From positions 1 to 7,721 of the forward strand of contig JAZODN010000100.1 in NCBI GenBank assembly GCA_045597045.1: DNA of 7,721 nt. Reading direction: 5' to 3'. Of this stretch, positions 1 to 5,634 are shown in pieces. This stretch comes from SIG588 sp045597045 (GTDB taxonomy: Bacteria > Bacillota > Clostridia > Oscillospirales > Acutalibacteraceae). The notes under the pieces were generated by a model. That model worked only from the letters and a program-made list of their open reading frames with translations, was not told where the DNA came from and did not search any database. The translations under genes and the position numbers were made by a program. The number at the start of each line of letters is the position of its first letter. The first letter of the stretch is position 1.

Positions 1-173
1 AACGACATGGCTACGATCCGACTTCCCAAAAAGAAGCGCAGCGACCCGAAAGTGAACGGCGCCATATGCTCCATAGCCACACTTTGTGCCACAAAAGCAC
101 AGCCCCAAATAATAGCCGCCAGCAACAGCATACCGCTGCCGATCAACGACTGTCGATTTTTCAAATTATGCAT
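1..173 (-). CDS. EamA/DMT-family transporter, N-terminal fragment
   Basis: This is the start of an inner-membrane transporter of the drug/metabolite (EamA) superfamily; only 57 codons are inside the window. It begins MHNLKNRQSLIGSGMLLL, followed by a first membrane helix containing AAIIWGCAFVAQ, then VAMEHMAPFTFGSLRFFLG. The W-G-x-x-F-V-A-Q block and the later P-F-x-F-x-x-L-R-F-x-L-G block are typical of the first two helices of ten-helix EamA proteins. The ATG at 171-173 overlaps the stop of the upstream phosphodiesterase gene by 8 bases (ATGCATAA), so translation is probably coupled. An in-frame ATG at 183-185 would add four residues, but the GGAAGGA sequence lies almost against it and spaces better for the ATG at 173. 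It is the fifth gene of the operon. Substrate unknown; movement of a lipid-linked sugar is possible from context only. Confidence 0.85.
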   Translation of the reverse strand, partial: MHNLKNRQSLIGSGMLLLAAIIWGCAFVAQSVAMEHMAPFTFGSLRFFLGSRIVAMS

Positions 174-945
174 GACACACCGCATGTCCTTCCCATTCTT
201 TCACGGGCGAAACCCCCAACACCGCTGTAATCGTCGGTGCAATATCCAAAAGCGAGCAGTTACGCTCCAACGCGCCCGGCACAAAATCCTTGCCGCGAAA
301 AAACATCGGAATGACCATATCCTCCGGCATCTCACTGCCGTGACCGCGATCGTGACCGCCGTGATCGGCGGTGATGATCACGGTATATTCCTCGCCAAAA
401 CGTTCGATCACCCGTTTCACGTTGTCAATGGCAATCGATACACGGCGCAGGTATTCTTCGCTCATCCATCCGTTATCGTGACCACCCTTTTCATCGGTAT
501 CCACCAAATACAAAAAGACCAAGTCGGGGCGTTCGTTCTCCATCACACGCAAGGCCGCATCCGTCAACAGCGTATCCACGCTTTCGTGGGTATACGACTG
601 AATAAAGGTGGCAAACTTCATCGCACCGGGACGTGCAATGTCACGCATGTTCTCCCAACCGTAAAAGATAGCGCAGGTGCCGTCTGCATCCGCCACACGC
701 TCAAACACGTCTTTGATGTTGTGTATCTGCGGAATATAGGTGTTCGAAAGAATGCCGTGGCGGCTCGGTTCCACCGAAAGCGCTATCGACATATGACACG
801 GCAACGTGACCGACGGCACCATCGACCGCGCGGAATAACAATAGGCACACTCCGCCTCAAGCGTTTTCACATACGCATTGCCGCACTGTTGCATACCGTC
901 CGGGCGCATGCCGTCGATCGAGATCAAAATCACTTTTTTATTCAC
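166..945 (-). CDS. Alkaline-phosphatase-superfamily phosphodiesterase/phosphatase
   Basis: A 259-residue metal-dependent hydrolase resembling nucleotide pyrophosphatase/phosphodiesterases. Seen motifs: LISIDGMRPD with metal ligand D11; a PSVTLPCH block with the probable nucleophile T47; DTDEKGGHDNGW with acidic ligands near D149/D151 and H156; TADHGGH with D194 and H195; and H202. These match the two-zinc active site of the family in order. There is no signal peptide or membrane segment, so it is probably cytoplasmic. It starts with GTG at 943-945; a GAGGAGG ribosome binding site 8 bases upstream decides this start. The GTG overlaps the stop of the HAD gene by 8 bases (GTGAATAA), and its own stop overlaps the EamA gene start. 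Substrate unknown; the operon suggests a phosphorylated sugar, nucleotide or lipid intermediate. The metal-binding D-to-GH spacing is one residue longer than the common D-x-x-G-H form. Confidence 0.9.
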   Translation of the reverse strand: MNKKVILISIDGMRPDGMQQCGNAYVKTLEAECAYCYSARSMVPSVTLPCHMSIALSVEPSRHGILSNTYIPQIHNIKDVFERVADADGTCAIFYGWENMRDIARPGAMKFATFIQSYTHESVDTLLTDAALRVMENERPDLVFLYLVDTDEKGGHDNGWMSEEYLRRVSIAIDNVKRVIERFGEEYTVIITADHGGHDRGHGSEMPEDMVIPMFFRGKDFVPGALERNCSLLDIAPTITAVLGVSPVKEWEGHAVCHA

Positions 946-1513
946 AATCCGGTCCTCCTCGATCCCACAAAACGGGTGTTCCCTTTTTCACCAAAAAAGC
1001 CGTATCCGCCAACCGCGCCAGCGGCAAGTCCGAACACGAGTCGGAATAAAACCGCGCGATCGGCACTTCGCCGAACACGGCTGTAAACCGCCGCACCTTT
1101 TCTTCCCCACGGCAATTTTCTCCCGTGAACCTGCCGCTTCGAATATCCACCTTTGAAGCGATCACGTGACGAATCCCCAACTGCCGACAGATCGGCTCCA
1201 CCAAAAAGTCCGGCGAAGCCGAGATCACCACGTCTTCCGCTTGCTGCGCGGCAAGGTACCACGCATAAATTTTATGGCGATACACCTTCCAAAACTGCTC
1301 CACGTACGGCAATGCATCCACCGCCGCAAGGAAGCAGAAAAAGTACTCCTTTAACTGCGTTTTGTGAATCCGCCCCAAGGCATATAACACACATCCCCAC
1401 AGTTGTTTCGGCACATACCGTAGCAGGCGCGGCTGCTGCCGCAGCATAAACCAAAAGAAGTCCACCGTACAGTCACCGCGATATATCGTGCCGTCAAAAT
1501 CATATACATGCAT
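938..1513 (-). CDS. HAD-IB family phosphatase
   Basis: A 191-residue cytoplasmic haloacid-dehalogenase hydrolase of the phosphoserine-phosphatase-like IB type. All four motifs are visible: motif I is DFDGT (nucleophile D5, acid/base D7), motif II is ISAS (S98 or S100), motif III is GEEKV (K139), and motif IV is SDSCSD (D158, D162). Between motifs I and II lies an aromatic, alpha-helical cap rich in F, W and Y. I chose ATG 1511-1513 because motif I follows immediately and AGAGG lies 8 bases upstream; a longer frame to 1570 would overlap the UbiA gene and adds nothing conserved. It starts 11 bases after the UbiA stop. HAD-IB proteins of this kind are often found beside UbiA-like prenyltransferases, sometimes fused to them. 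I infer it may remove the 5-phosphate from a polyprenyl-phospho-phosphoribose; substrate not proven by sequence. Confidence 0.92.
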   Translation of the reverse strand: MHVYDFDGTIYRGDCTVDFFWFMLRQQPRLLRYVPKQLWGCVLYALGRIHKTQLKEYFFCFLAAVDALPYVEQFWKVYRHKIYAWYLAAQQAEDVVISASPDFLVEPICRQLGIRHVIASKVDIRSGRFTGENCRGEEKVRRFTAVFGEVPIARFYSDSCSDLPLARLADTAFLVKKGTPVLWDRGGPDCE

Positions 1514-1524
1514 AACGTATACCT

Positions 1525-2385
1525 CTACCGATACAAAACCAACAACATGATGACCGCATACAGCACGCACAGTGCCAACAACACCTTATCATGCAGCAAG
1601 ACCTCCACGGGATCCCCATCGGATTCCCCTTCCACATCCAAGCTGTATTTCAAAGTGATCAGTAACACCAGCGGCACCGTAAAGATCAGGCGGTCGTTGC
1701 CATACAGCGCTTTGGTGCTTTGGTCCATACTCCACAAGGCATAAAACACGTTGGTCAGCGTGAGGCACATGCCCATGCTTTTATCCAAAAAGGCAAGTGG
1801 GTACGCTGCCAAAACCCGGCGCGTCTCACTGTCTCCCATGTGTTTCAACTCGTTGCGCCGCTTGCCGAGAGCAAAATAGAACGAGCAAACGATCACGGTC
1901 AAATACAGCCAATTCGACACGGTAATATCGGTCACTTCCGCCCCGTACAGAATGCGGATCAAAAAGCCGACCACCAAAACAGTCACGTCGACGATCGGTA
2001 TAGTTTTCAATCCAAAGCTATAAGCCAAATTCAGCAGCAGATACAGCGCCAGCAACACGGTAGCCGTCACGTCAAACACCGGGATGTTGCAAAGCACCGC
2101 CACCGCCAAAAGCACCGCTGCCACGCACCACGCCGTCCTCACCGATACCGCACCCGACGCAATCGGCCGCATGCACTTGGTCGGGTGCAAGCGGTCCCTC
2201 TCCCGGTCACGGATATCGTTGATGATATACACCACCGAAGAGATCGCGCAAAACGCCGCAAACGCCAGTGCGCCGTCTCTCAGCTTCTGCCAATTCAACA
2301 GTTGCCCGCTGCAGGCCAGCGCCGCAAACACAAGCAGATTTTTTATGTAATGATGCACACGAATCAATTTCAATATGGATTTCAT
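1525..2385 (-). CDS. UbiA-family polyprenyl-phosphate phosphoribosyltransferase-like enzyme
   Basis: A 286-residue integral membrane protein with about eight or nine hydrophobic helices. The first Asp-rich motif is N56-D57-x-x-D60-x-x-x-D64-R65-x-H67-P68-x-K70-x-x-R73-P-I-A-S-G. The second region has Y122-S-x-G-L-K127, P130, D133 and G140-F-x-I-R144, followed by GKRRNEL at 174-180. This pattern fits the decaprenyl-phosphate phosphoribosyltransferase (DPPR synthase, mycobacterial Rv3806c) branch of UbiA better than the quinone or heme O branches. The family reaction transfers 5-phosphoribose from PRPP to a polyprenyl phosphate on the cytoplasmic face. The start at ATG 2383-2385 is fixed by AGAAAGGAG five bases upstream. 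It lies 28 bases after the GT-C gene and 11 before the HAD gene. The lipid chain length used by this organism cannot be read from the sequence. Confidence 0.92.
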   Translation of the reverse strand: MKSILKLIRVHHYIKNLLVFAALACSGQLLNWQKLRDGALAFAAFCAISSVVYIINDIRDRERDRLHPTKCMRPIASGAVSVRTAWCVAAVLLAVAVLCNIPVFDVTATVLLALYLLLNLAYSFGLKTIPIVDVTVLVVGFLIRILYGAEVTDITVSNWLYLTVIVCSFYFALGKRRNELKHMGDSETRRVLAAYPLAFLDKSMGMCLTLTNVFYALWSMDQSTKALYGNDRLIFTVPLVLLITLKYSLDVEGESDGDPVEVLLHDKVLLALCVLYAVIMLLVLYR

Positions 2386-2413
2386 CGTTGCTCCTTTCTG
2401 CGGCAGACCGCAC

Positions 2414-3868
2414 TCACAGCACCCGTGTTGCCACTTCGTCACGAATCACGAACACCGCTGCATACTCCTCTTTGCACGAGGCGATATAGGCCGCTGCCGC
2501 CTCCTCGGTAGGGGCGTCATACCGCGTGTGATTCAATGTTTTCCACCCGTAATACGGGCGCAAACTGTAACCCATATAGGTACCCTGCGCTGCCGATTGG
2601 TCAAACACCGAATACCCCTCCCAATTCGCCACTGTCACGAACAAAACGGGGGCGTCCGGTGTATCATATTGTGCCGCGATACTCTGTGTCAGCGCGTCCG
2701 TGCGCGCACTGTAGTCGTATATAGTCACGAGCTTGTGCGCCGACGTGATCAAAAACGCCAAAAAAACACACGAAACAGCCGCTGCTGCACGCTTCACACA
2801 TATCCGGGCTCGGTCAAAACAAAAGGCAAGCAACAACGCCATCGCCCACAAAACCGGGTAGGCATGCATTTCACCGGCGCTGCCGATAATGGCCAGCGGC
2901 AGTGCCAAACCCAACGCACACAGCACCAAACCGGTCAAAGGAAACAAGGCCCGTTTTTCACGCAGCATGCGCGCCAAGGCAAACAACCAACAAACCAAAA
3001 ACGCCGCCGAAAGCAAAGCGGTTACACCAACCAACAGCCACGAGCGCTCTCGGCCGAACACCGCCAACGCATCCACGCCCGACACCGCCGATGCAAACAG
3101 CATCCCCATGTTTTTCACGGTAGAAAGTGAAAAGATCGACACCTGATACGTACCGGTCTCGCTTCCGAGTGTCACACTGCCATACAGCGCAAACCGCAAA
3201 ACAAAATACGCCGCGATCACCGCCGCCGAAGCGGCCGCCTCACCGATACAGCGTTTCACCAACCGCGGTGTTTTGCAAAACTTTTTCCACGTCTGCCCTT
3301 GCACGATCGCATCCGCAATGGGAATCACAAAAAACCACGAAACCCCCGATTCCTTCCAAAACAGCGCCACTGCGCAAAGAGGCAGATACCACCAGCCGCC
3401 ATGCTTCAAATGGCAATACACCGCCAACACACCAAACAGCACGCTGTACGCCTGATTCAATGCATCGGGAGAGGCCACCACTGCCCAAACGGCAGAAGAA
3501 AACAAAAAGTAACACGTCGCCAACCGGCGGCCGGCATCGGCAATCCCCACCCGTTTTAAGATCGATCCGAGTAAAGCGGCGTTTAACACGTGCGCCAGCA
3601 CCACCACGGCACGGTTCAACACGGGGAAGAGCGAGGGCACCAACCCCATAAACGCGCCGAACAGCACGTCCAGCGGCCGCCAAAACGTGCTTTGCGGCAA
3701 CAACTGCGAAGGGTGAAACCCGGGGTTTGGTGCAGTGGCATAATACCAATCGTCATTCATGGGCGCAAGGGGAGCCACTGCCAAAAACAGCAAACAAAAC
3801 ACCGCTGCATAAAACAGCACCCGCAAAGCGGCGCCGCGCTTTTTTTCGTTGGGCTGCCGTTCGGTCAT
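2414..3868 (-). CDS. GT-C type multi-pass membrane glycosyltransferase-like protein
   Basis: A 484-residue membrane protein with roughly ten hydrophobic helices, and a soluble C-terminal part from about residue 395 that ends in VFVIRDEVATRVL. After helix 1 comes an outside loop with MNDDWYY (D39, D40), the usual place for the catalytic acidic residues of GT-C enzymes, then FWRPLD at 62-67. A later WKESG (171-175) resembles the K-E loop motif of several GT-C proteins. GT-C enzymes use polyprenyl-phosphate sugars on the outer face of the membrane, which fits the next gene, a polyprenyl-phosphate phosphoribosyltransferase homologue. The start at ATG 3866-3868 has AAGGAGG seven bases upstream; an ATG at 3899-3901 lies within or ahead of the predicted transcription start and is excluded. 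First gene of the operon. Sugar and acceptor unknown; it could also be a membrane protein of a GT-C-like family without known activity. Confidence 0.82.
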   Translation of the reverse strand: MTERQPNEKKRGAALRVLFYAAVFCLLFLAVAPLAPMNDDWYYATAPNPGFHPSQLLPQSTFWRPLDVLFGAFMGLVPSLFPVLNRAVVVLAHVLNAALLGSILKRVGIADAGRRLATCYFLFSSAVWAVVASPDALNQAYSVLFGVLAVYCHLKHGGWWYLPLCAVALFWKESGVSWFFVIPIADAIVQGQTWKKFCKTPRLVKRCIGEAAASAAVIAAYFVLRFALYGSVTLGSETGTYQVSIFSLSTVKNMGMLFASAVSGVDALAVFGRERSWLLVGVTALLSAAFLVCWLFALARMLREKRALFPLTGLVLCALGLALPLAIIGSAGEMHAYPVLWAMALLLAFCFDRARICVKRAAAAVSCVFLAFLITSAHKLVTIYDYSARTDALTQSIAAQYDTPDAPVLFVTVANWEGYSVFDQSAAQGTYMGYSLRPYYGWKTLNHTRYDAPTEEAAAAYIASCKEEYAAVFVIRDEVATRVL

Positions 3869-3901
3869 GTGAGCCCCTCCTTTTCGCTTTCCGTTTCTCA
3901 T

Positions 3902-3930
3902 ATTTTACCTAATTCGTGCAGGTTTGTCAA
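3902..3930 (-). promoter_or_regulatory. Sigma-70/sigma-A promoter of the glycosyltransferase operon
   Basis: Read on the minus strand there is a perfect -35 box TTGACA (3930 to 3925), a 17-base spacer, and a -10 box TAAAAT (3907 to 3902). Predicted transcription starts near 3895, leaving a leader of about 27 bases that contains the ribosome binding site at 3876-3882. A 10-base perfect palindrome (ACCTTAAGGT, 3936-3945) sits just upstream of the -35 box. A TATAAT sequence (3935 to 3930) overlaps the -35 and might be a second, weaker -10. Confidence 0.85.
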
Positions 3931-3945
3931 TTATAACCTTAAGGT

Positions 3946-4137
3946 AACACGAGCAATCCGCACCGGCCTCAAAGCGGCATTATTTCGGTGCTTTCCGTTC
4001 TTTTTTCTTTGATAGGCGCGATATTGGCGAGTATTTTAACGAAGGGTGAGCGAGAAATCTGCCTTTTTAAGACAGGTTCGGATCATTCGTGTCACCTTCC
4101 TATATCAAGCCATCGAAAACGCCAAAAAGAAAAACGC
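3946..4137. other. Gene-poor spacer between the operon promoter and the tRNA terminator
   Basis: About 190 bases with no convincing gene. On the minus strand there is one minimal reading frame at 4036-4086: an ATG with AGGAAGG eight bases upstream, encoding 16 residues (MIRTCLKKADFSLTLR) and then TAA. The same frame stays open after the stop for about 22 codons (KILANIAPIKEKRT and on). No promoter clearly serves it, so I do not call it a gene. On the plus strand a GTG-started frame at 3988 runs into the terminator and tRNA and is not credible. Confidence 0.4.
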
Positions 4138-4176
4138 AAAAAATCGGCACCCTTCTGCCGAAGAATGCCGATTTTT
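4138..4176 (-). terminator. Rho-independent terminator after tRNA-Leu
   Basis: On the minus strand a 10-base stem AAAATCGGCA (4175 to 4166) pairs with TGCCGATTTT (4149 to 4140), with a further short inner pairing TTCT/AGAA, and is followed by a run of T residues. It begins directly after the CCA end of the tRNA. As there is no other terminator between the permease gene and the tRNA, it probably ends permease transcripts as well. The opposite strand also ends in T residues, so it may work in both directions. Confidence 0.85.
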
Positions 4177-4262
4177 GGTGCCGCTGACCGGGCTTGAACC
4201 GGTACGGTATTGCTACCGAGGGATTTTAAGTCCCTTGTGTCTGCCAATTCCACCACAGCGGC
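4176..4262 (-). tRNA. tRNA-Leu (anticodon UAA)
   Basis: An 87-base gene including encoded CCA (4178 to 4176). The acceptor stem GCCGCTG (4262 to 4256) pairs with CAGCGGC (4186 to 4180), with A as the discriminator base, as expected for leucine. The D arm contains TGGTGGAATTGGCAGACAC. The anticodon stem AGGGA/TCCCT encloses the loop CTTAAAA, with anticodon TAA at 4228 to 4226. A long variable arm (TCGGTAGCAATACCGT) marks it as class II, and the T arm is CCGGTTCAAGCCCGG. It decodes UUA and UUG. It has its own promoter and terminator. Confidence 0.97.
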
Positions 4263-4281
4263 AGGTGTTGCGACAGGTGTT

Positions 4282-4310
4282 ATTGTATCGCATTGCAGAG
4301 AAATTGTCAA
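4282..4310 (-). promoter_or_regulatory. Promoter of tRNA-Leu
   Basis: On the minus strand there is a perfect -35 box TTGACA (4310 to 4305), a 17-base spacer and a -10 box TACAAT (4287 to 4282). Transcription should start about 12 bases before the mature tRNA 5' end. The -35 box begins only five bases after the stop codon of the permease gene (4316), so the tRNA could be made both from this promoter and by read-through from the permease. Confidence 0.88.
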
Positions 4311-4315
4311 GAGGG

Positions 4316-5494
4316 TCACACCAACATACAAATCGGAATAAGCACTGCCAAAAAGCCGAAATTGAACAGCGAAAAGGTTTTGACATAACTCCCCGCCTTT
4401 TGCGGATTATGACGGGTATATTCACGAAAGGTGATCAAGCTTGCCAGCGACGCAATCAGCGTGCCGGCACCGCCGATGTTCACACCGAGCAACAAATCGC
4501 GGTAGTTATCGGTAAACTGCGAAAGCAAAATGGCCGACGGCACGTTGCTGATGCACTGGCAGGACAACACGCTAAACAGCAGCGTGCTTTTTTCAAGCAG
4601 GAGAGAAAACACCTGCCGCACTGCATCGATACGTGCCATATTCCCCGAAAAGATGAAGAAAAACACGAAGGTAAGCAGCAGCGGATAATCCACCATTTTA
4701 AGCGCCTTGCGATCGGCAAACCACAGCACCGACGGAATGACGATCAGTCCGACCCAATACGGAATGCCGCGAAACACAATGGCAACAGACAGCAAAAACA
4801 GCAGCAAATACCCTGTCGTACGCACGGGCGGCAATGCCGTTTTCTCGGCCGAAATCGCAAGCGGCTCCGCTTTCACGAACACCAGTGCACACACCGTGAG
4901 CAGCAGCACCGACACCGCAAACGGCAGCACCATGATCCCCATGAACTCACCCGTGGGAATCGCATATTTCGTATAGAGATACAGATTCTGCGGATTGCCG
5001 AACGGGGTCAGCATACCGCCGAGGTTGGCGGCAATATTCTGCAAAATGAAGGTAACCGCCATGTACTTTTCTTTCCCCGTACTGGAAAGCACAAAATAAC
5101 CCAGCGGCAAAAAGGTCAGCAACGCCATATCGTTCGCTATAAGCATGGACCCAACAAAGGTGATATACAGCAGCGCCAACACGCTCATGCGTGCATTTTT
5201 GCAGCACTGCACCACCGCTTGCGCCATGGTGTAAAAAAAGCGGATGTTTTTGAGCGCACACACCACCGCCAACACACAGAACAAACACGTGAGCGTTTTA
5301 ATGTCAAAATAGGCGAGATATGCCGCATCGGGCGGTACCGCCACCGCCGTGAGCAACGCCGCCGCAAGAGCGACCGTCATCACCGCATTTTGCTTGAAGA
5401 AACCGAGGATATATCCGATATCTTTCGCGACATGCCCTCCCACAGCGCGCAAACGCTGCCGCGGAAAAGGCAGAGCATGTCCGTGTAACTGCAT
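4316..5494 (-). CDS. SLC13/ArsB/CitM-superfamily permease
   Basis: A 392-residue multi-pass membrane protein with about ten hydrophobic helices, close to the usual size for the ion transporter (IT) superfamily. It shows the two-fold pseudo-repeat of that group: IANDMALLTFLPLG (119-132) and NIAANLGGMLTPFGNPQN (153-170) in the first half; FSGN (282-285), SNVPSAILLSQ (316-326) and NIGGAGTLIASLASLI (339-354) in the second. The G-N-P-x-N and S-N-x-P-S-A elements correspond to the re-entrant loops that bind ion and substrate. Possible substrates are di- or tricarboxylates, or oxyanions such as arsenite; the sequence does not decide, and no arsenic genes are nearby. The start at ATG 5492-5494 follows a GGGGGGAG ribosome binding site. 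It has its own promoter, divergent from the MBL hydrolase, and is followed directly by tRNA-Leu. Confidence 0.9.
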   Translation of the reverse strand: MQLHGHALPFPRQRLRAVGGHVAKDIGYILGFFKQNAVMTVALAAALLTAVAVPPDAAYLAYFDIKTLTCLFCVLAVVCALKNIRFFYTMAQAVVQCCKNARMSVLALLYITFVGSMLIANDMALLTFLPLGYFVLSSTGKEKYMAVTFILQNIAANLGGMLTPFGNPQNLYLYTKYAIPTGEFMGIMVLPFAVSVLLLTVCALVFVKAEPLAISAEKTALPPVRTTGYLLLFLLSVAIVFRGIPYWVGLIVIPSVLWFADRKALKMVDYPLLLTFVFFFIFSGNMARIDAVRQVFSLLLEKSTLLFSVLSCQCISNVPSAILLSQFTDNYRDLLLGVNIGGAGTLIASLASLITFREYTRHNPQKAGSYVKTFSLFNFGFLAVLIPICMLV

Positions 5495-5528
5495 ATCTCT
5501 CCCCCCTTTTCTTCACAAACCGAAGACG

Positions 5529-5557
5529 AGTATACCACGCTTGTTGTGAAAAAGCAA
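5529..5557 (-). promoter_or_regulatory. Probable promoter of the SLC13-type permease
   Basis: On the minus strand there is a -10 box TATACT (5534 to 5529), a 17-base spacer and a weak -35 box TTGCTT (5557 to 5552). The predicted start near 5522 gives a leader of about 28 bases with the ribosome binding site. The -35 is poor, so activation or low expression is likely. Confidence 0.6.
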
Positions 5558-5580
5558 GAAAAAATAAAGCCTTGTTCTTG
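5555..5580. promoter_or_regulatory. Possible operator: inverted repeat spanning two divergent -35 boxes
   Basis: CAAGAA (5555-5560) and TTCTTG (5575-5580) form an inverted repeat separated by 14 bases. One arm overlaps the permease -35 box and the other overlaps the MBL hydrolase -35 box. A protein bound here could control both genes. Six-base arms in an AT-rich spacer can arise by chance, so this is only a candidate. Confidence 0.3.
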
Positions 5581-5606
5581 ACAATCTTTTATGAAAAATG
5601 TACACT
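5578..5606 (+). promoter_or_regulatory. Promoter of the MBL-fold hydrolase
   Basis: A perfect -35 box TTGACA (5578-5583), a 17-base spacer and a -10 box TACACT (5601-5606). Transcription should start near 5613, with AAAGGAGG at 5620-5627 as ribosome binding site for the ATG at 5635. It lies back to back with the permease promoter, with only 20 bases between the two -35 boxes. Confidence 0.82.
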
Positions 5607-5634
5607 GACTACAGACAGCAAAGGAGGTTATCTC

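Noticed and set aside
7..1086. Long plus-strand open frame of 359 codons opposite the phosphodiesterase and HAD genes
   Set aside because: It is antisense to two genes with complete catalytic motifs, has no ribosome binding site, and its translation is a basic mixture rich in H, R and Q with no recognisable fold.
1720..2511. Plus-strand frame of 263 codons opposite the UbiA gene
   Set aside because: Antisense shadow; the translation is rich in H, Q and R and lacks a family signature, whereas the minus strand holds a full UbiA motif set.
3869..3901. Upstream ATG (3899-3901) for the GT-C gene
   Set aside because: It lies next to the -10 box, ahead of the predicted transcript start, with no good ribosome binding site; ATG 3868 has AAGGAGG at ideal spacing.
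4138..4262. tRNA-Leu as an integration site for a mobile element
   Set aside because: No integrase, no repeated tRNA 3' end and no att-like duplication is visible in the window; the tRNA has an intact terminator.
4046..5488. Plus-strand frame of 480 codons, the longest uninterrupted frame in this half
   Set aside because: It runs through the tRNA gene and its terminator and then antisense to the permease; composition is low-complexity H/Q/R. Long antisense frames here are a by-product of codon bias.
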